Below are positions 49,645 to 58,498 of a DNA stretch of 64,000 bases, piece by piece. Every line of letters begins with the position of its first letter. Position 1 is the stretch's first letter. A model generated the notes under the pieces. It did no database searches and was not told the DNA's origin. It saw only the letters and a program-made list of their open reading frames with translations. A program made the translations under genes and the position numbers. This DNA is from Mesorhizobium sangaii (GTDB taxonomy: Bacteria > Pseudomonadota > Alphaproteobacteria > Rhizobiales > Rhizobiaceae). Location of the stretch: positions 124,001 through 188,000 of the forward strand of contig NZ_JACHEF010000001.1 in assembly GCF_014207355.1 (NCBI RefSeq), read 5' to 3'.

Positions 49645-50025
49645 TCAAGCCGTGGCGCGTGCTTCCGCGAGTGCCTTGAGGTCAGCCGGCTTCAACTCGA
49701 CGGATTCGCCGCAGCCGCAGGCCGAGCTCTGGTTCGGGTTGTGGAAGGTGAAACCGGTGCGCAGCGTCGTCTGCTCGAAATCCATCTCGGTGCCGAACAG
49801 GAAAAGCGCTGCCTCCGGCGCCACATAGACATGGGCGCCGTCGCGCTCGATGTGGTCGTCCTTGGTGTTGGGTTCGGTCACCAGGTCGACCGTGTATTCC
49901 ATGCCGGCGCAGCCGCCCTTCTTGATGCCGAGGCGAATGCCATGCGCGTTGTCGCGGGTGGCGACGATCTCGCGCACCCGGTCGGCGGCCTTTTCGGTCA
50001 TCGTGATGACGGCAAAGCGTCCCAT
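49645..50025 (-). CDS. sufA: SufA, A-type iron-sulfur carrier
   Basis: A protein of 126 residues of the HesB/IscA/SufA family. The three cluster-binding cysteines are present: GGCAGMEY near residue 38 and the C-terminal SACGCGESV near 102-110. The last 17 residues after CGESV are an added tail. It accepts clusters from the SufBCD scaffold and passes them on. It is the last gene of the suf operon, 110 nt after sufT. Confidence 0.95.
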   Translation of the reverse strand: MGRFAVITMTEKAADRVREIVATRDNAHGIRLGIKKGGCAGMEYTVDLVTEPNTKDDHIERDGAHVYVAPEAALFLFGTEMDFEQTTLRTGFTFHNPNQSSACGCGESVELKPADLKALAEARATA

Positions 50026-50135
50026 TCTTTTCTTTCTCCATTCCGTGCAGGTTCAAGGCCTGCCGAACGATTCCTCACCTAAAATGGTGAAGTTTTACCA
50101 CTGGCGCAAGTGCGCCAACCTTGTGAGGCTCGACG

Positions 50136-50537
50136 CTAGTACCAGCCCACCGCGACCTGCGCCTCTTCCGACATGCGGTCGGGCGACCAAGGCGGGTCGA
50201 AGGTCATGTTGACCTCGACGCCGGACACGCCCTCGACGGCGCCGACGGCATTCTCCACCCAACCGGGCATTTCGCCGGCGACCGGGCAGCCCGGCGCAGT
50301 CAGCGTCATGTCGATCTTGACCGAGCGATCGTCCTCGATGTCGATCTTGTAGACGAGGCCAAGCTCGTAGATGTCGGCCGGGATTTCCGGGTCGTAGACC
50401 GTCTTCAGCGCCGAGACGATGTCGTCGGTCAGCCGCGCCAGCTCGTCGGCGGGAATGGTCGAGCCAGACACCACGCTGTTGGCTGCGGCTTCGGGCGTGG
50501 TTTCGGCAGCGATGCTCACATCATCCATGGTCGTCAC
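50136..50537 (-). CDS. sufT: SufT (DUF59/MIP18-type Fe-S assembly factor)
   Basis: A protein of 133 residues. Residues about 35-130 are a DUF59/MIP18 domain with IVSALKTVYDPEIPADIYELGLVYKI, LTAPGCPVAGEMPGWVENAV (conserved Cys) and VEVNMTFDPPWSPDRMSEEA. The first 30 residues are low-complexity. SufT acts as an auxiliary factor in Fe-S maturation; the gene at this place is called sufX in some rhizobia. Its start overlaps the end of sufS by 4 nt (ATGA). Confidence 0.93.
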   Translation of the reverse strand: MTTMDDVSIAAETTPEAAANSVVSGSTIPADELARLTDDIVSALKTVYDPEIPADIYELGLVYKIDIEDDRSVKIDMTLTAPGCPVAGEMPGWVENAVGAVEGVSGVEVNMTFDPPWSPDRMSEEAQVAVGWY

Positions 50538-51775
50538 CCAAAAAACTTGCGCGCTTTTTCAAGCGCCTCGGCCAAAGCGTCGACTTCGGCCCTGGTATTA
50601 TACATGCCGAACGATGCCCTGCATGTGGAGGTTACGCCAAAGCGTTTCAACAGCGGCTGGGCGCAATGCGTGCCGGCGCGTACGGCAACGCCCTGCCTGT
50701 CTATCACCATCGACACGTCATGAGCGTGAATGCCCTGCAGTTCGAACGAGATGATAGCGCCCTTGCCCGGCGCGTCACCGAAGATACGCAGCGAATTGAT
50801 AGCGCGCAGGCGCTCATGCGCATAGGCCTTGAGATCTTCCTCGTGGGCGGCGATGCGCTCGCGGCCGACCTTTTCCATATAATCCAGTGCGGCGCCCAGC
50901 CCGATCGCCTGCACGATCGGCGGCGTGCCGGCCTCGAAGCGGTGCGGCGGCTCGTTGTAGGTGACGATGTCTTCCGTCACCTCCTCGATCATCTCGCCGC
51001 CGCCCATGAACGGCCGCATGCCAGAAAGAATGTCCTTCTTGCCATAGAGCACGCCGATGCCCGACGGACCGTAGACCTTGTGGCCGGTGAAGACGAAAAA
51101 ATCGCAGTCGAGATCCTGCACGTCCACGGCCATGTGCACGGCGCTCTGGCTGCCGTCGACGAGGACGGGAATTCCACGCGCATGCGCAATGCGCACAATC
51201 TCCTTGATCGGCGTCACCGTGCCCAGCGCATTCGACATCTGGGTGATGGCGACCAGCTTGGTGCGATCGGTCAGCCGCTTCTCGAACTCCTCGATGTGAA
51301 AGACGCCGAGATCGTCAACCGGCACCCAGACCAGTTTGGCGCCCTGCCGCTCGCGGATGAAATGCCAGGGCACGATGTTGGAATGATGCTCCATGATCGA
51401 CAGCACGATTTCGTCGCCCTCGCCGATGTTGGGCATTCCATAGCCATAGGCGACGGTGTTGATCGCCGACGTCGTGTTCGAGGTGAAGACGATGTTGTCG
51501 GTGCTCGGTGCGTTGAGGAAACGACGCACCGTCTCGCGCGCCTTCTCGTAAGCGTCCGTTGCCGCATTGGAGAGAAAATGCAGGCCGCGATGGACGTTGG
51601 CGTATTCCTGGGAATAGGCATGCTGGATGGTGTCCAGCACCACCTGCGGCTTCTGCGCCGAGGCGCCATTGTCGAGATAGACCAGCGGCTTGCCGTAGAC
51701 CTCGCGCGACAGGATCGGGAAGTCGCGGCGGATCGCCTCGACGTCGTAGGGGATGTTTTCGACTTTCTGGTCCAC
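50534..51775 (-). CDS. sufS: Cysteine desulfurase SufS
   Basis: A protein of 413 residues, group II (SufS) type. The PLP lysine is in FTGHKVYGPSGIGVLYG. The catalytic Cys is Cys371 in RAGTHCAQPLL, with the C-terminal TSTCRASFGMYNTRAEVDAL. It provides sulfur for SufBCD. I chose the GTG at 51775, with GGAAGG 9 nt before it, which gives the usual family length. It is separated from sufD by a RIME-like repeat of about 130 nt, the only large gap inside the operon. Confidence 0.95.
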   Translation of the reverse strand: MDQKVENIPYDVEAIRRDFPILSREVYGKPLVYLDNGASAQKPQVVLDTIQHAYSQEYANVHRGLHFLSNAATDAYEKARETVRRFLNAPSTDNIVFTSNTTSAINTVAYGYGMPNIGEGDEIVLSIMEHHSNIVPWHFIRERQGAKLVWVPVDDLGVFHIEEFEKRLTDRTKLVAITQMSNALGTVTPIKEIVRIAHARGIPVLVDGSQSAVHMAVDVQDLDCDFFVFTGHKVYGPSGIGVLYGKKDILSGMRPFMGGGEMIEEVTEDIVTYNEPPHRFEAGTPPIVQAIGLGAALDYMEKVGRERIAAHEEDLKAYAHERLRAINSLRIFGDAPGKGAIISFELQGIHAHDVSMVIDRQGVAVRAGTHCAQPLLKRFGVTSTCRASFGMYNTRAEVDALAEALEKARKFFG

Positions 51776-51797
51776 AGCAATCAACCTTCCAATGTGG

Positions 51798-51930
51798 TTC
51801 CCCCTCACCCGACCTCCGCTTCGCTCCGGCCACCCTCTCCCCGAGGGGAGAGGAGGTCGCCAGCGTCACCGTCTGGCTCTTCTCCCCTCGGGGAGAAGGT
51901 GGCCGCGAAGCGGCCGGATGAGGGGGCGCG
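51798..51930. repeat. RIME-like palindromic repeat between sufD and sufS
   Basis: Two arms in opposite directions: CCCCCTCACCCGACCTCCGC with CCACCCTCTCCCCGAGGGGA on one side, and CTCCCCTCGGGGAGAAGGTG with GCGAAGCGGCCGGATGAGGG on the other. In mRNA it could fold as a long hairpin inside the suf transcript, which might affect stability or the relative output of sufBCD and sufS-T-A (inference). Confidence 0.8.
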
Positions 51931-51948
51931 GCTTTCGTCTTATGCCGC

Positions 51949-53217
51949 TTACCCGTGTGTCACAAACCAGTCGTCGAGCTTCGCTTCGAGCGCGTCGACG
52001 ATCGTCTCGTCGTCCAGTTCCTCGATCACCTCGGCGACGAAGGCTTTGACCAGAAGGCCGCGGGCGGTCTTCTCGTCGACGCCGCGCGCCATCAGGTAGA
52101 ACAGATGGTCGTGGTCGATTTCGGTGACCGTCGCGCCATGACCGCAGACGACGTCGTCGGCGAAGATTTCAAGCTCCGGCTTGGTCGAGAACTCGCCATC
52201 GTCCGACAACAGCAGCGTGTTGCAGGCCATCTTGGCGTTGGTCTTTTGCGCATATTGATGAACGTTGATGCGGCCCTGGAAAACGCCGCGCGCCTTGCCC
52301 GTCACAACGTTGCGGATCACTTCCGTCGAGGCCGTGTGCGGCACGGCGTGGTCGAGCACCATGGTCACGTCGGTGTGGGTGTCGCCGGCCAGGAGATTGA
52401 TGCCGCGCAACTTGAAGTCGGCGCCTTCGCCGGTCGTCCTGACCATGACCTCCTGGCGCACCAGCCTGCCACCGGCGTTCATGACGAACAGCGTCAGCTT
52501 CGCGTTCTTGCCGATATGGGCCTTGAACTGCGCCAGATGCGTTGCCGTCTCCGGCTGCTCCTGGACGATCAGCCACGTCACCTCGGCCCCCTCGCCGAGC
52601 ACAAGCTGGCTGACCGAGCTGACCAGGGCAGCACCCTCGCCGGCCTGACGTTCTACGATAACAGCCTTGGCCCCAGCGCCGACGCGCACCATGAGGCGCA
52701 CATGCGTCTGGCCGCCGGCCTGCAGGTTCTGCAGTTCGATCGGCTTTTCCAGCTCGGCGCCATCGGCGATGTCGACAAAGTAACCGTCGGCGACGAAAGC
52801 CGTGTTCAGCGCGCCGATGGCGTCATCGCTGCCATAGGGGTCGAGCCCGGGTGCTGCGCTGCCGTCGGTCAGCTTTTCCGACAGGCGCTGCACGGTGACG
52901 CCTTCGACGGCCGGCGTCTTCGCATCGGACTTGCCGTTCAGGACCGCCAGCACGGCGGAGCCTTCCACGATCGGTGCAACAGCCTTGGTCATGGCGGCCG
53001 GATCGAAGTCCGGCACCGCGTTCAGCAGCCGGCGCAGATCGGTGTAGTGCCAGGATTCGATGCGCCGTGTCGGCAGGCCGTGCTTGATCGCTTCGATGGC
53101 GTCGTCGCGCTTGAGCATCACCGCGCCGTCGCCCGGCAACAGCGACAGCCGGTCGCCGAACGCGTCGATCAACGCTGTTTCGGCCGATGTCCGCTGGGGC
53201 TGAGTGTGCATATTCAT
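51949..53217 (-). CDS. sufD: SufD, Fe-S scaffold subunit
   Basis: A protein of 422 residues of the SufB/SufD beta-helix family. Visible parts are IESWHYTDLRRLL near residue 50, the central RGINLLAGDTHTDVTMVLDHAVPHTAS, NVVTGKARGVFQGRINVHQYAQKTNAKMAC, and DDVVCGHGATVTEIDHDHLFYLMARG near the end. It binds SufB and SufC in the scaffold that builds clusters and brings in iron. I chose the ATG at 53217, preceded by AAGG; another ATG lies at 53241 with a weak site. Confidence 0.95.
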   Translation of the reverse strand: MNMHTQPQRTSAETALIDAFGDRLSLLPGDGAVMLKRDDAIEAIKHGLPTRRIESWHYTDLRRLLNAVPDFDPAAMTKAVAPIVEGSAVLAVLNGKSDAKTPAVEGVTVQRLSEKLTDGSAAPGLDPYGSDDAIGALNTAFVADGYFVDIADGAELEKPIELQNLQAGGQTHVRLMVRVGAGAKAVIVERQAGEGAALVSSVSQLVLGEGAEVTWLIVQEQPETATHLAQFKAHIGKNAKLTLFVMNAGGRLVRQEVMVRTTGEGADFKLRGINLLAGDTHTDVTMVLDHAVPHTASTEVIRNVVTGKARGVFQGRINVHQYAQKTNAKMACNTLLLSDDGEFSTKPELEIFADDVVCGHGATVTEIDHDHLFYLMARGVDEKTARGLLVKAFVAEVIEELDDETIVDALEAKLDDWFVTHG

Positions 53218-53242
53218 CAGTTTAACCTTGCCCTCTGGCATC

Positions 53243-53998
53243 TCACGCGGCTTCGCCGATCACGCCGGCATAGCCATTGGCTTCCAGATCGAGCGCCAGC
53301 GACTTGTCGCCAGACTTGATGACCTGGCCCCTGTAGAGCACGTGAACCGAGTCAGGCACGATATGTTCAAGCAGGCGCTGGTAGTGGGTGATGACCAGGA
53401 ACGCACGGTCGGGCGCACGCAACGCATTGACGCCGTCGGACACGATCTTCAGCGCATCGATGTCGAGGCCGGAATCGGTCTCGTCGAGCACGCAGAGTTT
53501 CGGCTCCAGCAGCTTCATCTGCAGGATCTCTGCGCGCTTCTTCTCGCCGCCGGAGAAGCCGACATTGAGCGGGCGCTTCAGCATCGCCATGTCCATGCTG
53601 AGCGAGGCGGCAGCTTCCTTCACCCGCTTGAGGAATTCCGGGATCTTCAGCGGCTCTTCACCACGCGCCTTGCGCTGCTCGTTCATCGCTACCTTCAGGA
53701 ATTCCATGGTCGCGACGCCCGGTATCTCCATCGGATATTGGAAGGCGAGGAAGATGCCCGACGTGGCGCGCTCGGCCGGATCCATTTCGAGGATCGACTG
53801 GCCGTTGTAGAGGATGTCCCCCTCGGTGACCTCATAGTCCTCGCGGCCGGCGAGGATATAGGAAAGCGTCGATTTGCCAGAGCCGTTCGGCCCCATGATC
53901 GCGGCGACCTCGCCGGCTTTCACCGTCAGGTTCAAGCCGCGGATGATCTCGGTGCCGTCATCGACGATGCGTGCGTGCAGATTTCTGATCTCAAGCAT
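53243..53998 (-). CDS. sufC: SufC, Fe-S assembly ATPase
   Basis: A protein of 251 residues, an ABC-type ATPase. Walker A is GPNGSGKS at 36-43, the signature is FSGGEKKR at 148-155, and Walker B is CVLDETDSGLD at about 169-179, followed by the His switch VITHYQR. It powers shape changes of SufB-SufD. It lies 27 nt after sufB and ends just before sufD, consistent with one transcript. Confidence 0.97.
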   Translation of the reverse strand: MLEIRNLHARIVDDGTEIIRGLNLTVKAGEVAAIMGPNGSGKSTLSYILAGREDYEVTEGDILYNGQSILEMDPAERATSGIFLAFQYPMEIPGVATMEFLKVAMNEQRKARGEEPLKIPEFLKRVKEAAASLSMDMAMLKRPLNVGFSGGEKKRAEILQMKLLEPKLCVLDETDSGLDIDALKIVSDGVNALRAPDRAFLVITHYQRLLEHIVPDSVHVLYRGQVIKSGDKSLALDLEANGYAGVIGEAA

Positions 53999-54025
53999 TC
54001 TTTGTTTCCTGAATATTTTGTTCGG

Positions 54026-55543
54026 TCAGCCGACCGAGCCCTCAAGCGAGATTCCGATCAGCTTCTGCGCCTCGACCGCGAATTCCATCGGCAATTGCTG
54101 GATGACGTCCTTGACGAAGCCGTTGACGATCAGCGCGATCGCTTCCTCTTCGGGAATGCCGCGCTGCATGACGTAGAATTTCTGGTCCTCGGAAATCTTC
54201 GACGTCGTCGCTTCGTGTTCGAATTGCGCCGTCGAATTCTTGGCTTCCATGTAGGGCACGGTGTGGGCGCCGCACTGGTCGCCGATCAGCAGGGAATCGC
54301 AGTTGGTGAAGTTGCGGGCGTTGGTCGCCTTGCGGTGCGCCGAGACCTGGCCGCGATAGGTGTTCTGCGAGAAGCCGGCGGCGATGCCCTTGGAGATGAT
54401 GCGGCTCGACGTGTTCTTGCCGAGATGGATCATCTTGGTACCGCTGTCGACCTGCTGGTAGCCGTTCGACACGGCGATCGAATAGAACTCGCCGCTGGAA
54501 TCGTCGCCGCGCAGGATGCAGCTCGGGTACTTCCAGGTGATGGCCGAGCCGGTCTCGACCTGCGTCCACGAAATCTTCGAGCGGTCGCCGCGGCAGTCGC
54601 CGCGCTTGGTGACGAAATTGTAGATGCCACCCTTGCCCTCGGCGTCGCCGGGGTACCAGTTCTGCACCGTCGAATATTTGATCTCGGCATCGTCGAGCGC
54701 CACCAGTTCGACGACCGCGGCGTGAAGCTGGTTCTCGTCGCGTTGCGGTGCGGTGCAGCCTTCGAGATAGGAGACATAAGCCCCCTCCTCGGCGATGATC
54801 AGCGTGCGCTCGAACTGGCCGGTGTTCTTCTCGTTCATGCGGAAATAGGTCGACAGCTCCATCGGGCAGCGCACGCCCTTGGGCACGAAGACGAAGGAGC
54901 CGTCGGTGAACACGGCCGAATTCAGCGTGGCGTAGTAATTGTCCGAGGTCGGCACGACCGAGCCGAGATACTTCTTCACCAGCTCCGGATGCTCGCGGAT
55001 AGCCTCCGAGATCGAGCAGAAGATGACGCCCGCCTGCGCCAGCTCCTTCTTGAAGGTGGTGACGACGGAGACGGAATCGAACACCGCATCGACAGCGACG
55101 CGGCCGGACTTGTAGACATTGTCGCTGACTTCCTCGAGCTCCGAGGCGTCGGTTTTCTGCACGCCGGCGAGGATTTCCTGCTCCCTCAGCGGGATACCCA
55201 GCTTCTCATAAACCTTCAGCAGTTCGGGATCGACATCGCTGAGCGACGTCGGGCCGGGCGTGCTCTTGGGTGCCGCGTAGAAGTAGATGTCCTGGAAATC
55301 GATCTTCGGGTAGTGAACGCGCGCCCAGGTCGGCTCGTCGAGCGTCAGCCAGCGGCGATAGGCCTCCAGACGCCATTCCAACATCCAGGACGGCTCGTCC
55401 TTCTTGGCCGAAATGAAACGGATGATGTCTTCGCTGAGGCCCTTGGGGGCCTTGTCCATCGCGATTTCAGTCTGGAATCCGTATTTGTATTGGTCGACGT
55501 CGATCTTTCGGACCCGATCGATCGTGTCCTGCACAGCAGGCAT
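54026..55543 (-). CDS. sufB: SufB, Fe-S scaffold subunit
   Basis: A protein of 505 residues, the long SufB type. It has the opening [20 protein letters not shown] and the central [29 protein letters not shown]. The C-terminal core is [40 protein letters not shown], with the Cys that accepts sulfur. It is the scaffold on which clusters form with SufC and SufD. It follows sufS2 after 187 nt with no obvious terminator. Confidence 0.97.
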   Translation of the reverse strand: MPAVQDTIDRVRKIDVDQYKYGFQTEIAMDKAPKGLSEDIIRFISAKKDEPSWMLEWRLEAYRRWLTLDEPTWARVHYPKIDFQDIYFYAAPKSTPGPTSLSDVDPELLKVYEKLGIPLREQEILAGVQKTDASELEEVSDNVYKSGRVAVDAVFDSVSVVTTFKKELAQAGVIFCSISEAIREHPELVKKYLGSVVPTSDNYYATLNSAVFTDGSFVFVPKGVRCPMELSTYFRMNEKNTGQFERTLIIAEEGAYVSYLEGCTAPQRDENQLHAAVVELVALDDAEIKYSTVQNWYPGDAEGKGGIYNFVTKRGDCRGDRSKISWTQVETGSAITWKYPSCILRGDDSSGEFYSIAVSNGYQQVDSGTKMIHLGKNTSSRIISKGIAAGFSQNTYRGQVSAHRKATNARNFTNCDSLLIGDQCGAHTVPYMEAKNSTAQFEHEATTSKISEDQKFYVMQRGIPEEEAIALIVNGFVKDVIQQLPMEFAVEAQKLIGISLEGSVG

Positions 55544-55730
55544 ATGCGTTCTCCATCCACGCCGGGGTCAAGGCCCGACAGTTTTCAAACTATGGCACCG
55601 CCAAATGAACGCCGAATGGCATTCGCGACAGCGTAAGTTCCATATAGTGCGTTTCGACCGGAAATTCACCCGGCCAGCATAAAACGCACGGCTCTACCAG
55701 GCCGAAGGCCTGTCGTTATCCGGCCGCTGC

Positions 55731-56894
55731 TCATGCGGCCTTTTCCCTGTTGGCCCGACGCGCGGCGATTGCCGCCAGCGCGGTGCGAAACAGTTCGATG
55801 TCCTCAGCGCCGGTTGCGGCACCGATCGATACGCGCAAGGCGCCAAGGCTCTCGCCGTATCCCATGGCTTTCAGCACATGGCTCGGCCCGACCTTGCCCG
55901 ACGAACAGGCGGAGCCGGCCGACAACGCCACGCCGGCCAGATCGAAGGCGATCTGCGCGGTTTCGGCTTTGATGCCCGCAATAGCGAAGAATGTCGTGTT
56001 GGCAAGCCTTGGCGCGCCGGTTCCAAAGATTTCCGCATCCGGCACCAGCATTTTCACGATGGCCTCGATCTCGTCGCGGCGATGACGCACCGCGTCCATG
56101 GCCTGCAGTCCGGTGAGAGCCTCGCGTGCCGCGGCGCCAAAGCCGGCAATGGCGGCGAGGTTTTCGGTGCCGCCGCGATGGCCCTTTTCCTGGCCGCCGC
56201 CATTGATCAGCGGCTTCGGCATCATCAGATCGGAGGCGGCGACGATGGCACCGACGCCCTTGGGGCCGCCGATCTTGTGCGAAGACAGAATCAGGTAATC
56301 GGCGTAACCCGCTGATAGATCGATAGAAACGCGTCCAGCCGCCTGGACGGCATCGACGACGAGGACACCGCCCGCACCCCTAGCGATCCCGGCGATACGA
56401 TCGATCGGCTGGATGACACCGGTCTCGTTGTTGGCGGCATGGATGGCGACCAGCGGCAGGCCCTCGGCCTTGTCATGACGGGCGAGAGCGGCTGCCAATG
56501 CGTCGAGGTCGGCGATGCCGTCGGCGTCGACGCCGATCCGCGTCACCTGCGCTGCCGGAAAGTGCCCGCCGTTCAACAGGCAGGGATGATCGGCCTCGGA
56601 CACGAAAAGACGGCTCATGCGCACACTGCCGCGCCCCATCTGCCAGTCCGACGTCAGCAGCGTCGAGGCGGCTTCCGTCGCGCCGGAAGTGAACACGACA
56701 TGCTCAGGCCTGGCGTTGACCAGTGCTGCGACATCTCGCCTTGCGGTCTCGATCAGGCGCCGTGCGGCGCGCCCTTCCGTGTGGACTGACGACGGGTTGG
56801 CGGCGACATCGAGTGCGGCGACCATAGCCTCGCGCGCCGCGGCAAGCAGCGGAGCACTGGCATTATAGTCGAGATAGGCGCGCATTCCGGCCAT
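55731..56894 (-). CDS. IscS/NifS-type cysteine desulfurase (SufS2)
   Basis: A protein of 387 residues, class V aminotransferase, group I. It has the start MRAYLDYNASAPL, the PLP lysine in LSSHKIGGPKGVGAI, the GGGQEKGHRGGTENLAAIAGF motif, and the catalytic-loop Cys in SAGSACSSGKVGPSHVLKAMG. In Sinorhizobium a gene of this type (sufS2) heads the suf operon. It is followed by sufB and is probably the first gene of the operon here. It may start at the ATG 56885. Confidence 0.92.
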   Translation of the reverse strand: MAGMRAYLDYNASAPLLAAAREAMVAALDVAANPSSVHTEGRAARRLIETARRDVAALVNARPEHVVFTSGATEAASTLLTSDWQMGRGSVRMSRLFVSEADHPCLLNGGHFPAAQVTRIGVDADGIADLDALAAALARHDKAEGLPLVAIHAANNETGVIQPIDRIAGIARGAGGVLVVDAVQAAGRVSIDLSAGYADYLILSSHKIGGPKGVGAIVAASDLMMPKPLINGGGQEKGHRGGTENLAAIAGFGAAAREALTGLQAMDAVRHRRDEIEAIVKMLVPDAEIFGTGAPRLANTTFFAIAGIKAETAQIAFDLAGVALSAGSACSSGKVGPSHVLKAMGYGESLGALRVSIGAATGAEDIELFRTALAAIAARRANREKAA

Positions 56895-57026
56895 TTTCGT
56901 CCGTTTGGTTCCCGTCAGAAGCCATTCCGATGTCGTATCGCGTTATTTCCTTGAAATTCCAAGGCGAGCCGTCCTATTTACGCGGCTTGCGGCGCGGGTG
57001 GCCCGGCTCGACGTCTGGCCACTCAG

Positions 57027-57043
57027 TTTTGAACAATTCTAAA
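57027..57043. promoter_or_regulatory. Candidate Irr iron-control box
   Basis: TTTTGAACAATTCTAAA is a palindrome that fits the Irr box TTTAGAA-N3-TTCTAAA with one mismatch. It lies 133 nt before sufS2 (minus strand) and 91 nt before the hydrolase gene (plus strand), and covers the hydrolase's candidate -35. Irr control of suf genes by such boxes is known in rhizobia and Agrobacterium. The call needs experimental proof. Confidence 0.6.
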
Positions 57044-57057
57044 CTAGCTTCTAAGAA
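57029..57057 (+). promoter_or_regulatory. Candidate promoter of the hydrolase gene at 57134
   Basis: TTGAAC (57029-57034) is followed by a 17-nt spacer and TAAGAA (57052-57057). The -35 and the start of the spacer lie within the Irr-like box, so a bound regulator would block it. Confidence 0.4.
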
Positions 57058-57133
57058 GACGCTCGCCCTGCGTCAAGGCCAGAGGAAGACACGTTCCGGG
57101 CGCCGCGCATTCGTATACCAAGTGGAGTATTTC

Positions 57134-57808
57134 ATGCCTGAGGTCATTTTTACCGGTCCTGCCGGCCGCCTGGAGGGACGCTACCAGCCTTCCAAGGAAA
57201 AGAGCGCGCCGATTGCCATCGTCCTGCACCCGCACCCGCAATTCGGCGGCACGATGAACAACAAGATCGTCTACGACCTCTTCTACATGTTCCAGAAGCG
57301 GGATTTCACGACGCTTCGCTTCAATTTCCGCGGCATCGGCCGCAGCCAGGGCGAGTTCGATCATGGCACCGGCGAGTTGTCGGATGCGGCGGCGGCGCTC
57401 GACTGGGTGCAATCGCTGCATCCGGATTCCAAGAGCTGCTGGGTCGCGGGTTATTCCTTCGGCTCCTGGATCGGCATGCAGCTCTTGATGCGCCGGCCGG
57501 AGATCGAAGGCTTCATCTCGATCGCGCCGCAGCCCAACACCTATGATTTCTCGTTCCTGGCACCCTGCCCGTCATCGGGCCTGATCATCCATGGCGATGC
57601 CGACAAGGTGGCGCCGCCGAAGGATGTGCAAGGCCTGGTCGACAAGCTGCACACGCAGAAGGGCATCACCATCACGCAGAAGACCTTGCCCGGCGCCAAC
57701 CATTTCTTCTCCAACGATGCCGACCTGCTGCTCGAGGAATGTGCCGACTATCTCGATCGCCGGCTGGCCGGCGAGTTGTCGGATCCGCGGCCGAAGCGGC
57801 TCAGATAG
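57134..57808 (+). CDS. Alpha/beta hydrolase (DUF-type, YfhR/COG2945-like)
   Basis: A protein of 224 residues with a compact alpha/beta-hydrolase fold. It has the opening GPAGRLEGRYQPS, LHPHPQFGGTMNNKIVYDL (oxyanion region), FRGIGRSQGEFDHGTGEL, the nucleophile elbow AGYSFGSWIG, the acid in IHGDADKVAPP, and His in LPGANHFFSNDAD. The cytosolic COG2945 group fits best. Substrate unknown. ATG at 57134 with GGAG before it. It is divergent from the suf operon across an Irr-like box, so iron control is possible. Confidence 0.9.
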   Translation: MPEVIFTGPAGRLEGRYQPSKEKSAPIAIVLHPHPQFGGTMNNKIVYDLFYMFQKRDFTTLRFNFRGIGRSQGEFDHGTGELSDAAAALDWVQSLHPDSKSCWVAGYSFGSWIGMQLLMRRPEIEGFISIAPQPNTYDFSFLAPCPSSGLIIHGDADKVAPPKDVQGLVDKLHTQKGITITQKTLPGANHFFSNDADLLLEECADYLDRRLAGELSDPRPKRLR

Positions 57809-57827
57809 GCAAGGGAAGCGGGCAGCG

Positions 57828-58478
57828 ATGTACGAGCCTCCTCATTTCAGGGAAACGCGGCCGGAAGTCCTGCACGGGCTGATCCGGGCGCATCCGCTCG
57901 GCCTGTTGATTTGCAACGGAGCCGAGGGGCCGGTCGCCAACGCCATCCCGTTCCTGCTCGACGCAGACGTGCCGCCGAACGGCAGGCTGCGCGCCCATCT
58001 GGCCAAGGCCAATCCGCAATGGCAGCTGCTGGCCGACAATCCGGCGTCCCCGGTGCTGATCGTCTTCCAGGGCACCGATGCCTATGTGACGCCGTCCTGG
58101 TACGAGACCAAGCGTGAGACCGGCAAGGTGGTGCCGACCTGGAATTATGCGATCGTGCAGGTGCGCGGCACTGTCAAGGTGATGGACGACCAGGCCTGGC
58201 TGGCGCAGCAGATCGCCGACCTGACCGCGTCCCAGGAAGGCACCCGTGCCGCACCCTGGGCGGTGACCGACGCGCCGGCGCCCTTCATCCAGTCGCAGAT
58301 CAAGGGCATCATCGGGCTGGAAATCGAGATCAGCGAAATCCACGGCAAGTGGAAGGTCAGCCAGAACCGGCCGGTCGCCGATCGTGTCGGCGTTGCGCAA
58401 GGGCTCGAAAACGAAGACCACCGGTCGCCCGATATGGCCAGCCTGGTCAGGTCCTATGGCGGGCTGGACAGCAACTAA
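57828..58478 (+). CDS. PaiB-type FMN-binding negative regulator family protein
   Basis: A protein of 216 residues of the PaiB/FMN_bind_2 family. The family pattern is MYEPPHFRETRPEVLHGLI at the start, GPVANAIPFLLD, LRAHLAKANPQWQLL, and YVTPSWYETKRETGKVVPTWNYAIVQVRG, ending with GLEIEISEIHGKWKVSQNRP. PaiB in Bacillus represses sporulation and protease genes; in proteobacteria it may be a flavin-binding enzyme or a protease. It lies 19 nt after the hydrolase gene and is likely in one transcript with it. Confidence 0.93.
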   Translation: MYEPPHFRETRPEVLHGLIRAHPLGLLICNGAEGPVANAIPFLLDADVPPNGRLRAHLAKANPQWQLLADNPASPVLIVFQGTDAYVTPSWYETKRETGKVVPTWNYAIVQVRGTVKVMDDQAWLAQQIADLTASQEGTRAAPWAVTDAPAPFIQSQIKGIIGLEIEISEIHGKWKVSQNRPVADRVGVAQGLENEDHRSPDMASLVRSYGGLDSN

Positions 58479-58498
58479 GCTTCAGCAAACCCGAGCCT

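Noticed and set aside
53204..55636. 810-codon open frame opposite sufC and sufB
   Set aside because: It is a shadow of the well-supported suf genes in GC-rich DNA; its translation has no family pattern and is full of unusual basic and acidic repeats.
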